64,000 nucleotides of DNA from Psychrobacter sanguinis (lineage in GTDB: Bacteria; Pseudomonadota; Gammaproteobacteria; Pseudomonadales; Moraxellaceae). This document shows, one piece after another, positions 35,909-45,331 of the stretch. Numbering within the stretch: the first letter of the stretch is position 1; every line of letters starts with the position of its first letter. The translations under genes were made by a program, and so were the position numbers. The notes below the pieces were generated by a model. It saw only the letters and a program-made list of their open reading frames with translations. It was not told where the DNA came from and ran no database searches. Location: assembly GCF_020736705.1 (NCBI RefSeq), contig NZ_CP085990.1:496001-560000 (forward strand), in the 5' to 3' direction.

Positions 35909-36538
35909 TTATTCTTCAACGCCGGCATCTTGACCTTTATATTTAGCGTTTGCATAGTCCCAGTTTACTAACTTGTCTAAGAAAGTATCTACATAGTCAG
36001 GACGACGGTTACGGTAATCGATGTAGTAAGCATGTTCCCATACGTCACAAGTCAATACCGCTACTTTGTCATGAGCTAGCGGGGTATCCGCGTTGGCAGT
36101 TTTCATGATTGAAAGTTTGCCACCTACAGAGTCAGCTACTAACCAAGCCCAACCTGAACCAAACTGTGAAGTTGCTGCATTTTTGAACTCTTCACGGAAT
36201 TTGTCGTATGAACCAAAATCTTCTTCGATTTTCGCTTTAAGATCACCAGTAGGTTCGCCGCCACCATTGTCTGGCGTCATGCAGTTCCAGTAGAAAGTGT
36301 GGTTCCAAACTTGAGCAGCTTGGTTGAACATACCTTGTTTGCTGTCATCTTTTGCAGTAGCTTGGATAATTTCATCAAGCTCTTTGCCTTCAAGACCAGA
36401 ACCAGGTAGTAATTCATTTAGTTTGTTAACATACGCAGCATGGTGCTTGTCATGGTGAAACTCTAAAGTTTCTGCACTGATATGTGGCTCAAGTGCGTCT
36501 TTTGCATAAGGTAGATCTGGTAGAGTAATGTTTGACAT
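35909..36538 (-). CDS. sodB: Iron superoxide dismutase
   Basis: 209 residues. The metal ligands are H28, H80 (AAQVWNHTFYW), D165 and H169 (DVWEHAYYIDY). The FNQAAQ segment places the active-site glutamine as in Fe-type enzymes, so Fe rather than Mn is favoured. It is a cytoplasmic enzyme converting superoxide to peroxide and oxygen. AAGGA lies upstream of the ATG, and the gene has its own promoter region. Confidence 0.95.
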   Translation of the reverse strand: MSNITLPDLPYAKDALEPHISAETLEFHHDKHHAAYVNKLNELLPGSGLEGKELDEIIQATAKDDSKQGMFNQAAQVWNHTFYWNCMTPDNGGGEPTGDLKAKIEEDFGSYDKFREEFKNAATSQFGSGWAWLVADSVGGKLSIMKTANADTPLAHDKVAVLTCDVWEHAYYIDYRNRRPDYVDTFLDKLVNWDYANAKYKGQDAGVEE

Positions 36539-37230
36539 ATTATTTTATCCTTGGCTGAATAAATGTTGTTATGTTGCTTGTAACTTACCCTCGAAATTAT
36601 AATTAGACAGATAAAAAGTTACGATAACAACACTTAAGTTGGCTGAATTTATTGTAAGTTATTTCCATACAGTCAGCTCATTAACCCTATTAAACTAATA
36701 GCACATTTAATCGAATTAGGCTGCTGAGACAAATTCAAGATTCGCCCAAAGGCAAATTACCCTAAACTTGCCACTTCATAATATAGACTGAGGAGAATTT
36801 ATCAACCCATGTCTAACAAGATAGTACGTTTACTCGATTATAAAGTCTAACGTACCTCTTCGAAGTCTTGATAATTACTATAACAATTATCCAGTCTCGA
36901 CTCAGTTACCGAATGTTATAGACGGTAAATTTGAGTAGTGCTTACCTGCTAGGTTTACCGATAGGTTAATAGAGTTAGTAGAAAGGTGAAAGGTCTACTT
37001 ATTGTTAGCCTGAATTATTGTTGGCCTGAAAATTAATCACGTAAAAATTTATGCCATAAACATAAGAGGCCATAAAAAAGTCATATAGAATGTGGATAAT
37101 ACCTACTCTGTCTCCCTTGTCTTAAATATCGTTCTTTTAAAATACTGTTATTTCAAACACTATTATTTTAAATCAAACATCAAATACGGTTTCACAAAAC
37201 AGTAAATCCAATATATAAGGAAGTTTCATT
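36539..37230. other. Spacer between sodB and rdgB
   Basis: A 692-bp divergent spacer. A 16-bp tandem duplication lies at 36999-37030 (TTATTGTTAGCCTGAA then TTATTGTTGGCCTGAA). A 13-codon frame at 36809-36850 has a distant GAGGAG and was not called. No gene or known RNA was recognised. Confidence 0.5.
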
Positions 37231-37917
37231 ATGAGCGACAGTCAAACTACAACCCCTGCCCCTGCCTCAAAAGCTGTTTCAGTGACCTCTGAAAAGCGTT
37301 GGGTATTGGCCAGTAACAATAAAGGCAAATTGGCGGAGTTTCAGCGTCTATTTGACCAAGCCCATTTGGGTATAGAGATTATTCCTCAAGGTCAGCTCAA
37401 TATAGAGGATGCTATTGAAGATGGGTTAAGCTTTGTAGAGAATGCGATTATCAAAGCCCGTCATGCCAGTCGTATCAGTGGCTTACCTGCCGTTGCCGAT
37501 GATTCAGGCTTGTGTGTGCCTACTTTAGGTAATGCTCCAGGCATCTATTCCGCACGTTACGCCGGCGAGCATGGCAATGATGCAAAAAACAATGCCAAAC
37601 TCATCGCCGATTTGCAGCCTTATAGAGGTACGGATCTTGATTCTGCTAATACAGAGTCTGCTATAAAAGGCTATTTCGTCTGTGTACTGGCTTTGGTACG
37701 TCATGCCGATGACCCATTGCCTATCATCGCTCAAGGCTTGTGGCAAGGTGAGATACTAGCCGAACCTCAAGGTGAAAATGGCTTTGGCTACGACCCTTTA
37801 TTTTGGGTGCCTGAGTATCAGCAAACTGCGGCGGCTATGACCCCTGAACAAAAGAATAAAATCAGTCACCGCGGCCTTGCGCTTCAAAGTTTATTACAAC
37901 AGCTCACAAATGCTTAG
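37231..37917 (+). CDS. rdgB: XTP/dITP diphosphatase (Ham1/RdgB family)
   Basis: 228 residues. The family substrate motif LASNNKGKLAEF is at about 26-37, with ADDSGLCVPTL and the C-terminal GYDPLFWVPEY and KNKISHRGLAL. The enzyme removes non-canonical purine triphosphates (XTP, ITP, dITP) from the nucleotide pool. It is about 30 residues longer than E. coli RdgB because of a Thr/Pro/Ala N-terminal lead and a small insert near 130. AAGGAAG lies upstream of the ATG. Confidence 0.94.
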   Translation: MSDSQTTTPAPASKAVSVTSEKRWVLASNNKGKLAEFQRLFDQAHLGIEIIPQGQLNIEDAIEDGLSFVENAIIKARHASRISGLPAVADDSGLCVPTLGNAPGIYSARYAGEHGNDAKNNAKLIADLQPYRGTDLDSANTESAIKGYFVCVLALVRHADDPLPIIAQGLWQGEILAEPQGENGFGYDPLFWVPEYQQTAAAMTPEQKNKISHRGLALQSLLQQLTNA

Positions 37918-38388
37918 CACCATGATGGAACTGTGGCACTTAAGCGTTAGATATCAAAGCATTAAATATCAAAGCGTTAAATTGAGTAATTTGTACTTTA
38001 TTTTTACTTTAATAGGCTGATAGACTATACTGTTCTCCTTTTATAATTTTGTAGCAGTACCCCTAAGACCCATCACCTCTACGCTATGTAGATAAGTGAT
38101 GTGCGTGCTGCCTATATAAAGCTGTATCAAAGCCATAAGTAGTGCTCTTTTATACCTAGATATTGTCACTTGTTTGAGTCATAAACTGGTCGTTATATTA
38201 GGTTGTGGGTTAGCCACTATTATTTAAGCTTGGCGGCTTTATAGTTTTAGTATTTATCACTAAAAAACCAGTTTTAGCGTTATATTCTTGGCATTTCTCA
38301 TGGACTAGATATCAAGTTTATTAATCTGATATCACTTGAGCATTGCTTATCATTAAAATCAAACGATTAACATACAGGGTTAATAACC
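37918..38388. other. Spacer between rdgB and tig
   Basis: A 471-bp spacer. A 15-bp tandem repeat GCGTTAGATATCAAA / GCATTAAATATCAAA plus a partial third unit lies at 37944-37980. The rest should include the tig promoter. No gene is seen. Confidence 0.5.
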
Positions 38389-39726
38389 ATGGCAAAAGAT
38401 CTACAAGTTACCACTAACAAGGTAAACGACAATCAAACTCAGTTGACAGTAAAAGTACCTGTTGAACAAATTCAAAATAAAGTGGAAGGCCGTATCCGCA
38501 ATGTGGCAAAAACTGCCAAAATTGATGGTTTCCGTAAAGGTAAAGTGCCTGTTTCACACATCCGTGCTCAGTATGGTGCTGGTATTCAACAAGAAGTTAT
38601 CAATGACGTTATCCGTGATACCGTATTTGAAGCTATCAAAGCTGAAGACGTGCGCGCTGTTGGCATGCCAAACATTGATGACGTAAAACTTGAAGACGAG
38701 TTCTTAGTTTATCAAGCCACTGTTGAAATCTTCCCAGAAATTAAAGTTGAAGGTATCAGTGATATCGAAGTAGAGCGTCATACTGCTAACATCACTGATG
38801 AAGACGTTGACACTATGATCGACAACCTTCGTAAACAACGTCAAGAATTCGCTGAAAAAGAAGGTGAAGCCGCGGAAGGCGACCAAGTTACTTTCGATTT
38901 CGAAGGCTCTATCGACGGTGAGAAATTTGAAGGCGGCGCAGCCGAAGACTTCAAACTTGTGCTAGGTAGCGGTCAAATGATCCCTGGCTTTGAAGACGGT
39001 ATCGTAGGCATGAAAGCTGGCGATGAAAAAACTATCGACGTAACTTTCCCAGAAGAATACCAAGCAGAAAACTTAGCAGGCAAAAAAGCTCAGTTCAAAA
39101 TCAACGTTAAAACTGTTGAAGAAGCCAAACTTCCAGAAATCGATGCTGAATTCCTTGAGTTATTCGGCGTGAAAGAAGGTGGTGTTGAGCAGCTTAAAGA
39201 AGACGTTCGTAAGAACATGACTCGTGAAGTTAAGAACGCAGCTCGCAACCAAGTAAAACAAGCGGCTTTTGATGCGTTACTTGAGAAAAACGAATTTGAC
39301 GTACCAAGCGCAATGATTGATCAAGAAGTGGACCGTCAGCGTAACCTAATGATGCAGCGCTTTGCTCAACAGTTTGGCGGTAACGCAAACAGCATCGACA
39401 AAGACATGTTGCCACGTGAGCTATTTGAAGAGCAAGCTATCCGTGCCGCTCGTTTAGGCGTTTTAGTATCACGTGTTATCGAAGAAAACGACTTGAAAGT
39501 TGACCAAGAACGAGTTGAAACTTTCATTAAAGAAACTGCTGAAAACTATGAAGACCCAGCTGAAGTTATCGAATACTACACCAACGATGCGCAGCAACGT
39601 GCTAACATCGAGTCTGTAGTACTAGAAGACCAAGTAGTAGACTTCTTACTTGAGCAAGGTAAAGTAACCGATAAAGAAGTAGGTTACCAAGAGCTTTTAG
39701 CAGCTCAGCAACAAGGCATGATGTAA
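38389..39726 (+). CDS. tig: Trigger factor
   Basis: 445 residues. The N-terminal ribosome-binding domain carries the loop [13 protein letters not shown] near 44-56 (family consensus GFRxGKxP). The FKBP-type prolyl isomerase domain is at about 155-245 ([20 protein letters not shown]). The C-terminal helical arms contain [12 protein letters not shown] and the acidic tail. It is a co-translational chaperone at the ribosome exit. It lies upstream of clpP and clpX in the order usual for gammaproteobacteria, with its own terminator. Confidence 0.97.
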   Translation: MAKDLQVTTNKVNDNQTQLTVKVPVEQIQNKVEGRIRNVAKTAKIDGFRKGKVPVSHIRAQYGAGIQQEVINDVIRDTVFEAIKAEDVRAVGMPNIDDVKLEDEFLVYQATVEIFPEIKVEGISDIEVERHTANITDEDVDTMIDNLRKQRQEFAEKEGEAAEGDQVTFDFEGSIDGEKFEGGAAEDFKLVLGSGQMIPGFEDGIVGMKAGDEKTIDVTFPEEYQAENLAGKKAQFKINVKTVEEAKLPEIDAEFLELFGVKEGGVEQLKEDVRKNMTREVKNAARNQVKQAAFDALLEKNEFDVPSAMIDQEVDRQRNLMMQRFAQQFGGNANSIDKDMLPRELFEEQAIRAARLGVLVSRVIEENDLKVDQERVETFIKETAENYEDPAEVIEYYTNDAQQRANIESVVLEDQVVDFLLEQGKVTDKEVGYQELLAAQQQGMM

Positions 39727-40166
39727 GTTATTGCCTTTAAGCGTTAACTTATCCGCTTAAATTATGTGTTCTTCAATTATTTGTTCTTTAAGCGATAAGT
39801 CACGACTTAAACTAAAAAATGCCCCGACACTTTTGTTGGGGCATTTTTGTCTAAGACTCTAAAACTGTGTATTAATCGTCTATCATCAAGTAAGATAACC
39901 GAGATAGCGACATTTCTAGACAATTAATATTCATAGGCAACTAATATATAGCTAGCTAATATAAGACTAATATAACAATAGGCAGTTAATATAAGGTTAA
40001 TGTGCAGTTAATGCTTGATTTATTGTTGACCACCCCAAAATATAAAGAGATAACATAGGCCGATGCTGTCCGCTTATTTTTGTGACAAAAAAAAGCAGAG
40101 TCTATTTAACTTACTTAAAACGATTACTTATAAATTGTAAAATTGACCAATAAACAGGGATTATTT
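39727..40166. other. Spacer between tig and clpP
   Basis: A 440-bp spacer holding the tig terminator (39815-39847) and an AT-rich tract with repeated (C/G)TAATATA words (about 39925-40000) leading to the clpP promoter region. No gene is seen. Confidence 0.5.
39815..39847 (+). terminator. Terminator of tig
   Basis: The stem AAAAATGCCCCGACA / TGTTGGGGCATTTTT with a CTTT loop ends in a T run. Confidence 0.88.
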
Positions 40167-40889
40167 ATGAATCACCAAAACACCCAACAAGATATCGAAC
40201 GTATCATAAACAACCCTCATTTTGAGAAGCTTGTGGCGGCTCATGATGCGGTATTAAGAGACATGCGCGATGCAACAGTAAGCGTACCTCAAGCGGCTTT
40301 AGTACCTATGGTTGTTGAGCAATCAGCCCGTGGTGAGCGCTCTTTTGACATCTATTCACGTCTATTGCGTGAGCGTGTTATCTTTTTAACCGGTCAGGTT
40401 GAAGACAACATGGCCAACTTAATCGTGGCTCAAATGCTGTTCTTAGAAGCAGAAAACCCTGATAAAGACATTCATTTGTATATCAACTCACCAGGCGGAT
40501 CAGTGAGTGCCGGTTTGGCCATGTTTGATACCATGAACTTTATTAAACCAGACGTGTCTACTATTTGTATGGGCGGTGCATATAGCATGGGTTCATTCCT
40601 ATTGGCAGCCGGTCAGAAAGGTAAGCGTTATGCGTTAGCAAACTCACGCGTAATGATTCACCAACCTTCAGGCGGCGCGCAGGGTCAGGCCACTGATATC
40701 GAAATTAATGCACGTGAAATCTTAAAAATCCGTGACCGTCTAAACCGTATCTTGGCAGAACGTACTGGCCAGCCTCTAGAAAAAATCGAAAGAGACGTTG
40801 AGCGTGACTACTGGTTAGATGCTCAAGAAGCCAAAGAATACGGCCTAGTAGATGAAGTATTAGAGCGTCGTCCTGAAGAACTAAAATAA
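40167..40889 (+). CDS. clpP: ATP-dependent Clp protease proteolytic subunit
   Basis: 240 residues from the ATG at 40167 (AGGGA 8 nt upstream); a TTG at 40143 is less likely. The catalytic triad is S140 ([11 protein letters not shown]), H165 (MIHQPSGG) and D214 (ERDYW), with spacing of 25 and 74 equal to E. coli ClpP. It has an N-terminal extension of about 30 residues over the E. coli precursor, and GGAYSMGSF replaces the usual GxAASMGAF around the serine. It forms the ClpXP chamber with ClpX, encoded 148 bp downstream. Confidence 0.95.
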   Translation: MNHQNTQQDIERIINNPHFEKLVAAHDAVLRDMRDATVSVPQAALVPMVVEQSARGERSFDIYSRLLRERVIFLTGQVEDNMANLIVAQMLFLEAENPDKDIHLYINSPGGSVSAGLAMFDTMNFIKPDVSTICMGGAYSMGSFLLAAGQKGKRYALANSRVMIHQPSGGAQGQATDIEINAREILKIRDRLNRILAERTGQPLEKIERDVERDYWLDAQEAKEYGLVDEVLERRPEELK

Positions 40890-41036
40890 TTATAAAGGTC
40901 TTTGAGGCATAACGCTTTTAGCAAGAGATTAACAAATTTACGGCTTTGCTGTTGGGCACCCTGTAATGGCTACTTTAATAAGTTGTTGTTACTAAGTCGT
41001 CCCAGCGAAGCATGCAATTATTAAGGAGCGCCAAGC

Positions 41037-42314
41037 ATGGCAAAGGACAAAACACCGCAGTGTTCATTTTGTGGTAAAAAGAAAGACGAAGTGGCTCAGC
41101 TGATTGCTGCTGATGACGCTAATATCTGTAATGAATGTGTGGCGCTATGCACAGATCTAATCGAAGATGGCGATGCCAACAGTGTTGAGGGTGAAGACGG
41201 CGAAGTAAATACTTGGCTGACCAAAAAACTCCCAACACCAAAAGAGATTCGTCAGCACTTAGACAGTTATGTTATTGGTCAAGAAACTGCCAAAAAAGCC
41301 TTATCAGTAGCCGTTTATAACCATTATAAACGTCTTAAAGTGGCGGCTAAACTGGCAGATGATAGAAAACAAGCTAAAATAGGCGCTGATGATGCCATGG
41401 TTGAGCTATCGAAAAGTAATATTTTGCTAATCGGTCCTACCGGTTCTGGTAAAACATTATTGGCCCAAACCTTAGCACGTATGCTAGACGTACCTTTTGC
41501 AATGGCAGATGCGACGACCTTAACCGAAGCCGGTTATGTCGGTGAAGATGTTGAAAACATCGTCCAAAAATTATTGCAAGCGGCGGACTATGATGTAGAA
41601 AGAGCGGAGCAAGGTATTATCTACGTCGATGAGATTGATAAAATTAGTAAAAAAGGCGAAAACATGTCTATCACTCGTGATGTATCGGGTGAAGGCGTAC
41701 AGCAAGCTTTACTAAAACTGATCGAAGGTACGGTAGCGGCTATCCCACCTCATGGCGGCCGTAAACATCCTAACCAAGAGCTAATCCAAGTAGATACCAG
41801 CAATATTCTAATCATTGTGGGTGGCGCTTTCTCGGGTCTGGATAAAGTGATTCAGCAGCGTACTGAGAAATCAGGAATTGGCTTTAATGCAGAAGTTAAA
41901 TCGAAAGAAGATGGCAAACAACTGACTGAGCTATTCAAGCAAGTTGAGCCAGAAGATTTGATTAAATTTGGCCTGATTCCGGAGCTTATCGGTCGTCTGC
42001 CAGTTATTGCGACCCTTGAAGAGTTAGACGAAGACGCGTTGATGCAGATTTTAACTGAACCTAAAAACGCCATTATCAAACAGTATCAGTACTTATTTGA
42101 GATGGAAGACGCCGAGTTGACCTTTACAGAAGAAGGTTTAAAAGCCATTGCTCATAAGGCTATGGAGCGTAAGACAGGGGCACGTGGTTTGCGTTCAATC
42201 GTTGAAAACGCTTTGCTAGATTCCATGTATGAGTTGCCTTCTATGTCAGAGGCGAAAACTGTGGTGGTAGATGAGTCCGTTATTAATGATGGCGCAACCC
42301 CTAAGATTTCTTAA
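41037..42314 (+). CDS. clpX: ATP-dependent Clp protease ATP-binding subunit ClpX
   Basis: 425 residues. The zinc-binding domain has C9, C12, C31 and C34. Walker A GPTGSGKT is at 133-140 and Walker B IIYVDEID at 194-201. The GYVGED pore-loop and the IGF loop ([10 protein letters not shown]) that docks on ClpP are present. The unfoldase feeds tagged proteins to ClpP. TAAGGAG lies upstream. It ends at the terminator 42405-42438. Confidence 0.97.
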   Translation: MAKDKTPQCSFCGKKKDEVAQLIAADDANICNECVALCTDLIEDGDANSVEGEDGEVNTWLTKKLPTPKEIRQHLDSYVIGQETAKKALSVAVYNHYKRLKVAAKLADDRKQAKIGADDAMVELSKSNILLIGPTGSGKTLLAQTLARMLDVPFAMADATTLTEAGYVGEDVENIVQKLLQAADYDVERAEQGIIYVDEIDKISKKGENMSITRDVSGEGVQQALLKLIEGTVAAIPPHGGRKHPNQELIQVDTSNILIIVGGAFSGLDKVIQQRTEKSGIGFNAEVKSKEDGKQLTELFKQVEPEDLIKFGLIPELIGRLPVIATLEELDEDALMQILTEPKNAIIKQYQYLFEMEDAELTFTEEGLKAIAHKAMERKTGARGLRSIVENALLDSMYELPSMSEAKTVVVDESVINDGATPKIS

Positions 42315-42404
42315 GCCCTCCTCAAACACGATCAAAATCTAGCGTTGAAGCGCTTGCTCAAGGCTTCATTAGCTAAACCTGTTTGGTAGTTAAATTTGAT
42401 AGCT

Positions 42405-42438
42405 AAAAACGCCCACCGTTACCGTTGGGCGTTTTTTT
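42405..42438 (+). terminator. Terminator of clpX
   Basis: The stem AAAAACGCCCA / TGGGCGTTTTT with a 10-nt loop is followed by a run of T. Confidence 0.85.
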
Positions 42439-42538
42439 ATTGCTTGTGAGTCAACACTCACCTATTATAAAAACCTAACATAGAATTTGTCTGTTATCTA
42501 TTGCTCTGCGTTACCACTATTCAAGGATGAGTATTATC

Positions 42539-43630
42539 ATGTCTGCATTGTCATTATTATCCCTAACCAATCAACTGTCTAATCAGCTATCCAACCACCT
42601 TCCTAAGCGACTGTCACAACAGCTATCCCCTGTGACTCCCTTTATAGCACCATATATTGATGAACAAGTCCTCGCAAATTTTTATAGCGGACATGTCGCC
42701 GCTATTACTGGTGCAGGTTCAGGCATTGGCCGCGGTCTTGCGCTAAACCTTGCTGCCGTTGGCTGTGACCTTGCATTGTCCGATATTAATAGCGAGAATC
42801 TTGCCGAGACCCACGCCCTGTTAAAAGACTATGACGTCAAGGTAAGTACTACTGAACTCGATGTGGCAGATAAAGAAGCCGTTTACCGCTGGGCAAGCGA
42901 CGTGCAACAGCAGCATGGTCGAGTCAATTTCATTTTTAATAATGCTGGCGTCGCTTTATCCTCTACGGTTGAGGGAGAAAGCATTGAAGAAATTGAATGG
43001 GTCATGGGCATTAACTTCTGGGGCATGGTGTATGGTACCAAAGCGTTCTTACCGCTTATTAAGCAGAGCGTGAAAGACAGTGATGGCAAGCAAAACGGAC
43101 ATATCGTTAATATATCTAGCTTGTTTGGCATTATCGCTCAACCTGCACAGTCCGCCTATAATGCCAGTAAGTTCGCCATCCGCGGCTTTAATGAAAGCTT
43201 ACGCCAAGAGTTGGCGATTGAGCGTAGTGGCGTGTCGATAACCTCCGTACACCCTGGTGGTATCAAAACCAATATTGCCAATAATGCCCGTGGTAATGAA
43301 AGTGTCAGTACGCTAGGTATGGCCACTGGCGCTAAGGGGTTAAGAAGCTTTAATAAATTGCTTAAATTTAACCCCAATACTGCGGCACAAATTATCTTAA
43401 TGGCTGCAGCAAATGACCAAGCCCGTTGTCTGATTGGCGATGATGCTAAGATAATCGATTTAATTCAGCGTGTTTTCCCCTCTCATTATGGGCAGGTGAT
43501 GCACAAAGCCAGACTATTGGCCATCAAAGCCAAGCAAAAACGCATGATCAAACCAAACCGTTCCTCCAAACAACCTAGCTCAATTGAGAAAACAGGTTTA
43601 GATGCAAAAGTAGCCCCAATTGCAAAATAG
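42539..43630 (+). CDS. SDR family NAD(P)-dependent oxidoreductase
   Basis: 363 residues from the ATG at 42539. An ATG at 42527 directly abuts AAGG and would add four residues. A 45-residue Leu/Gln/Ser-rich lead precedes the Rossmann fold. The cofactor motif is TGAGSGIG, the second signature FNNAG, and the catalytic residues lie in NISSLFG (Ser) and YNASK (Tyr, Lys). This is the classical SDR layout with HPGGIKTN after the active site. A basic C-terminal tail is unusual in length. The substrate is unknown. No operon partner; an MFS gene follows 216 bp downstream. Confidence 0.88.
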   Translation: MSALSLLSLTNQLSNQLSNHLPKRLSQQLSPVTPFIAPYIDEQVLANFYSGHVAAITGAGSGIGRGLALNLAAVGCDLALSDINSENLAETHALLKDYDVKVSTTELDVADKEAVYRWASDVQQQHGRVNFIFNNAGVALSSTVEGESIEEIEWVMGINFWGMVYGTKAFLPLIKQSVKDSDGKQNGHIVNISSLFGIIAQPAQSAYNASKFAIRGFNESLRQELAIERSGVSITSVHPGGIKTNIANNARGNESVSTLGMATGAKGLRSFNKLLKFNPNTAAQIILMAAANDQARCLIGDDAKIIDLIQRVFPSHYGQVMHKARLLAIKAKQKRMIKPNRSSKQPSSIEKTGLDAKVAPIAK

Positions 43631-43846
43631 TCCAAAGGCCGTTAGGGTCAAATCAAAAGCTACGCAAAAACAATAGTCTGATACCATAGGGAGTTATACA
43701 ATTTACGGCCATACTAACTTATTATGGTCTACTGGCTCAGCCCTATAGCCATAAGCACCTCAAGCCACTATTTAAATTTCACGCCTTATACTGTAAAGCA
43801 TGTCGATGCTTCGATGTGCTTTACCTTGACATAGACTGGTCATTTT

Positions 43847-45070
43847 ATGCAAAACTCTACGCCCTCCCCCCAGCCCTCTTCTATGACCGATGCTGTAAAT
43901 AATGCCCCTAGCTTTGTGCTAAAAGCCACTGCCATGCTTATCGGCATGTTTGCCTTCTTACAGGTCTATTCTATCCAGTCTATTTTGCCAGTGTTAATGA
44001 TGGACTTTAAGGCCAGTGAAGTTCAGGTGGGTATGGCAGTAGGCGCCACGGTAATGGCGGTTGCTCTAATGTCGCCTTTTTTAGGTATGTTGTCTGATGC
44101 CCTTGGACGTAAGTCTATTATTGTCGGTGCTTTACTATTCTTAGCTATCCCGACCGGTCTTATTGCCCTCAGTAATAGCGTAGAAACCTTGACCATCTGG
44201 CGTTTTTTACAAGGACTATCAGTGCCAGGCATTACGGTGGTGACCATCGCTTATTTGGGCGAGGAGTTTAAAGGCAGTGCTGTAGCCGAACTCATGGCTT
44301 ACTATGTTTCAGGATCGGTATTGGGTGGTTTTTTAGGACGCTTTATTCTCGGTCATTTGCATGAGTGGGTGGGTTGGCGTACTGGATACTACTTCATGGC
44401 TGCGCTGACAGTTTTTGGCGCATTATGGGTTGCCAAAACCCTACCCGCTTCAAAAAACTTCGTGCCCAGTCCTAAGTTTCGTACTGCACTCGGTACTTTA
44501 TCTCGCCACTTGACCAACCGTTATGTGGTTTCAGCATCGCTGTTAGGGTTTTGTGTGCTGTTCTCTTTAGTGGGCTGTTTTACTTTTATTAACCTGCATT
44601 TGGCCAATGAGCCTTACCACTTAACCACGGGGCAATTGGCAAATATCTTTGCCGTTTACCTTATTGGTGTCATCATTACCCCTCTATCTACAAAGTTAAT
44701 ACAACGCTTTGGCTCCGCACGTACCATTATTGTGGCAGTGTTAATATCGATGCTTGGGGTTTTAATCACGCTAAGCTCACCGCTGTGGTTAATTATTATT
44801 GGTCTAACCGTCATGTCCTCAGGGGTATTTATTACCCAATCGGCAACGATAGGCTATATCGCTACCAATGTGAGTGAAGGTCGCTCTTTGGCGTCCGGCT
44901 TATATTATATGGGCTATTATGCAGGGGGCACTGCAGGAGCTTGGGCTTGTGGTCTAGCTTACGCTTACGGAGAATGGTCTGCCACGGTAGCGCTATTGGT
45001 AGTGGTACAAATAATTGCTTTATTGATTGCTGCTTTTGGCATGATAAAGACTCCGATGCACAATGCTTGA
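43847..45070 (+). CDS. MFS transporter (YnfM-like drug/metabolite exporter family)
   Basis: 407 residues with about 12 hydrophobic helices. The MFS loop 2-3 motif is GMLSDALGRKSIIV, and a second-half counterpart is STKLIQRFGSART. The first helix reads AFLQVYSIQSILPVLMMDFKASEVQVG, typical of the YnfM/arabinose-efflux-like group. The substrate is unknown. The ribosome site is weak. A 10-bp inverted repeat (45148-45157 / 45177-45186) follows 78 bp after the stop and may end the transcript. Confidence 0.88.
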   Translation: MQNSTPSPQPSSMTDAVNNAPSFVLKATAMLIGMFAFLQVYSIQSILPVLMMDFKASEVQVGMAVGATVMAVALMSPFLGMLSDALGRKSIIVGALLFLAIPTGLIALSNSVETLTIWRFLQGLSVPGITVVTIAYLGEEFKGSAVAELMAYYVSGSVLGGFLGRFILGHLHEWVGWRTGYYFMAALTVFGALWVAKTLPASKNFVPSPKFRTALGTLSRHLTNRYVVSASLLGFCVLFSLVGCFTFINLHLANEPYHLTTGQLANIFAVYLIGVIITPLSTKLIQRFGSARTIIVAVLISMLGVLITLSSPLWLIIIGLTVMSSGVFITQSATIGYIATNVSEGRSLASGLYYMGYYAGGTAGAWACGLAYAYGEWSATVALLVVVQIIALLIAAFGMIKTPMHNA

Positions 45071-45147
45071 CTGCTTGATTTTGGCCGACGGTTAATAATT
45101 GTGTTGACCACAAGCGAGTAACTTTGTTAGATTAAACGCTATTAAAA

Positions 45148-45186
45148 CGATAAAATATGTCTCATGTTATAAGCACTATTTTATCG
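45148..45186. other. Inverted repeat between the MFS gene and prpE
   Basis: CGATAAAATA (45148-45157) and TATTTTATCG (45177-45186) form a perfect 10-bp stem with a 19-nt loop. The T-rich sequence after it is imperfect. It could be a weak terminator or an operator. Confidence 0.4.
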
Positions 45187-45196
45187 CTTTCTTTAG

Positions 45197-45230
45197 TCGT
45201 TCTATTTGATCGTTCCATTGAATCGTTTTT
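45197..45230. repeat. 13-bp degenerate tandem repeat upstream of prpE
   Basis: TCGTTCTATTTGA (45197-45209) and TCGTTCCATTGAA (45210-45222) are followed by a partial TCGTTTTT. Confidence 0.75.
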
Positions 45231-45331
45231 CAATTTTTATGCCACATTAGCAAGGACTGTTAATGTTAGTTGCGATATAGCTCAGCGTCTGAGCCAATCG
45301 CGTCTTTTTTAATTCAGCTAAGGACAGCACT

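Noticed and set aside
36809..36850. 13-codon frame MSNKIVRLLDYKV with an upstream GAGGAG
   Set aside because: The ribosome site is 13 nt away, the peptide has no recognised family or attenuator features, and nothing downstream depends on it.
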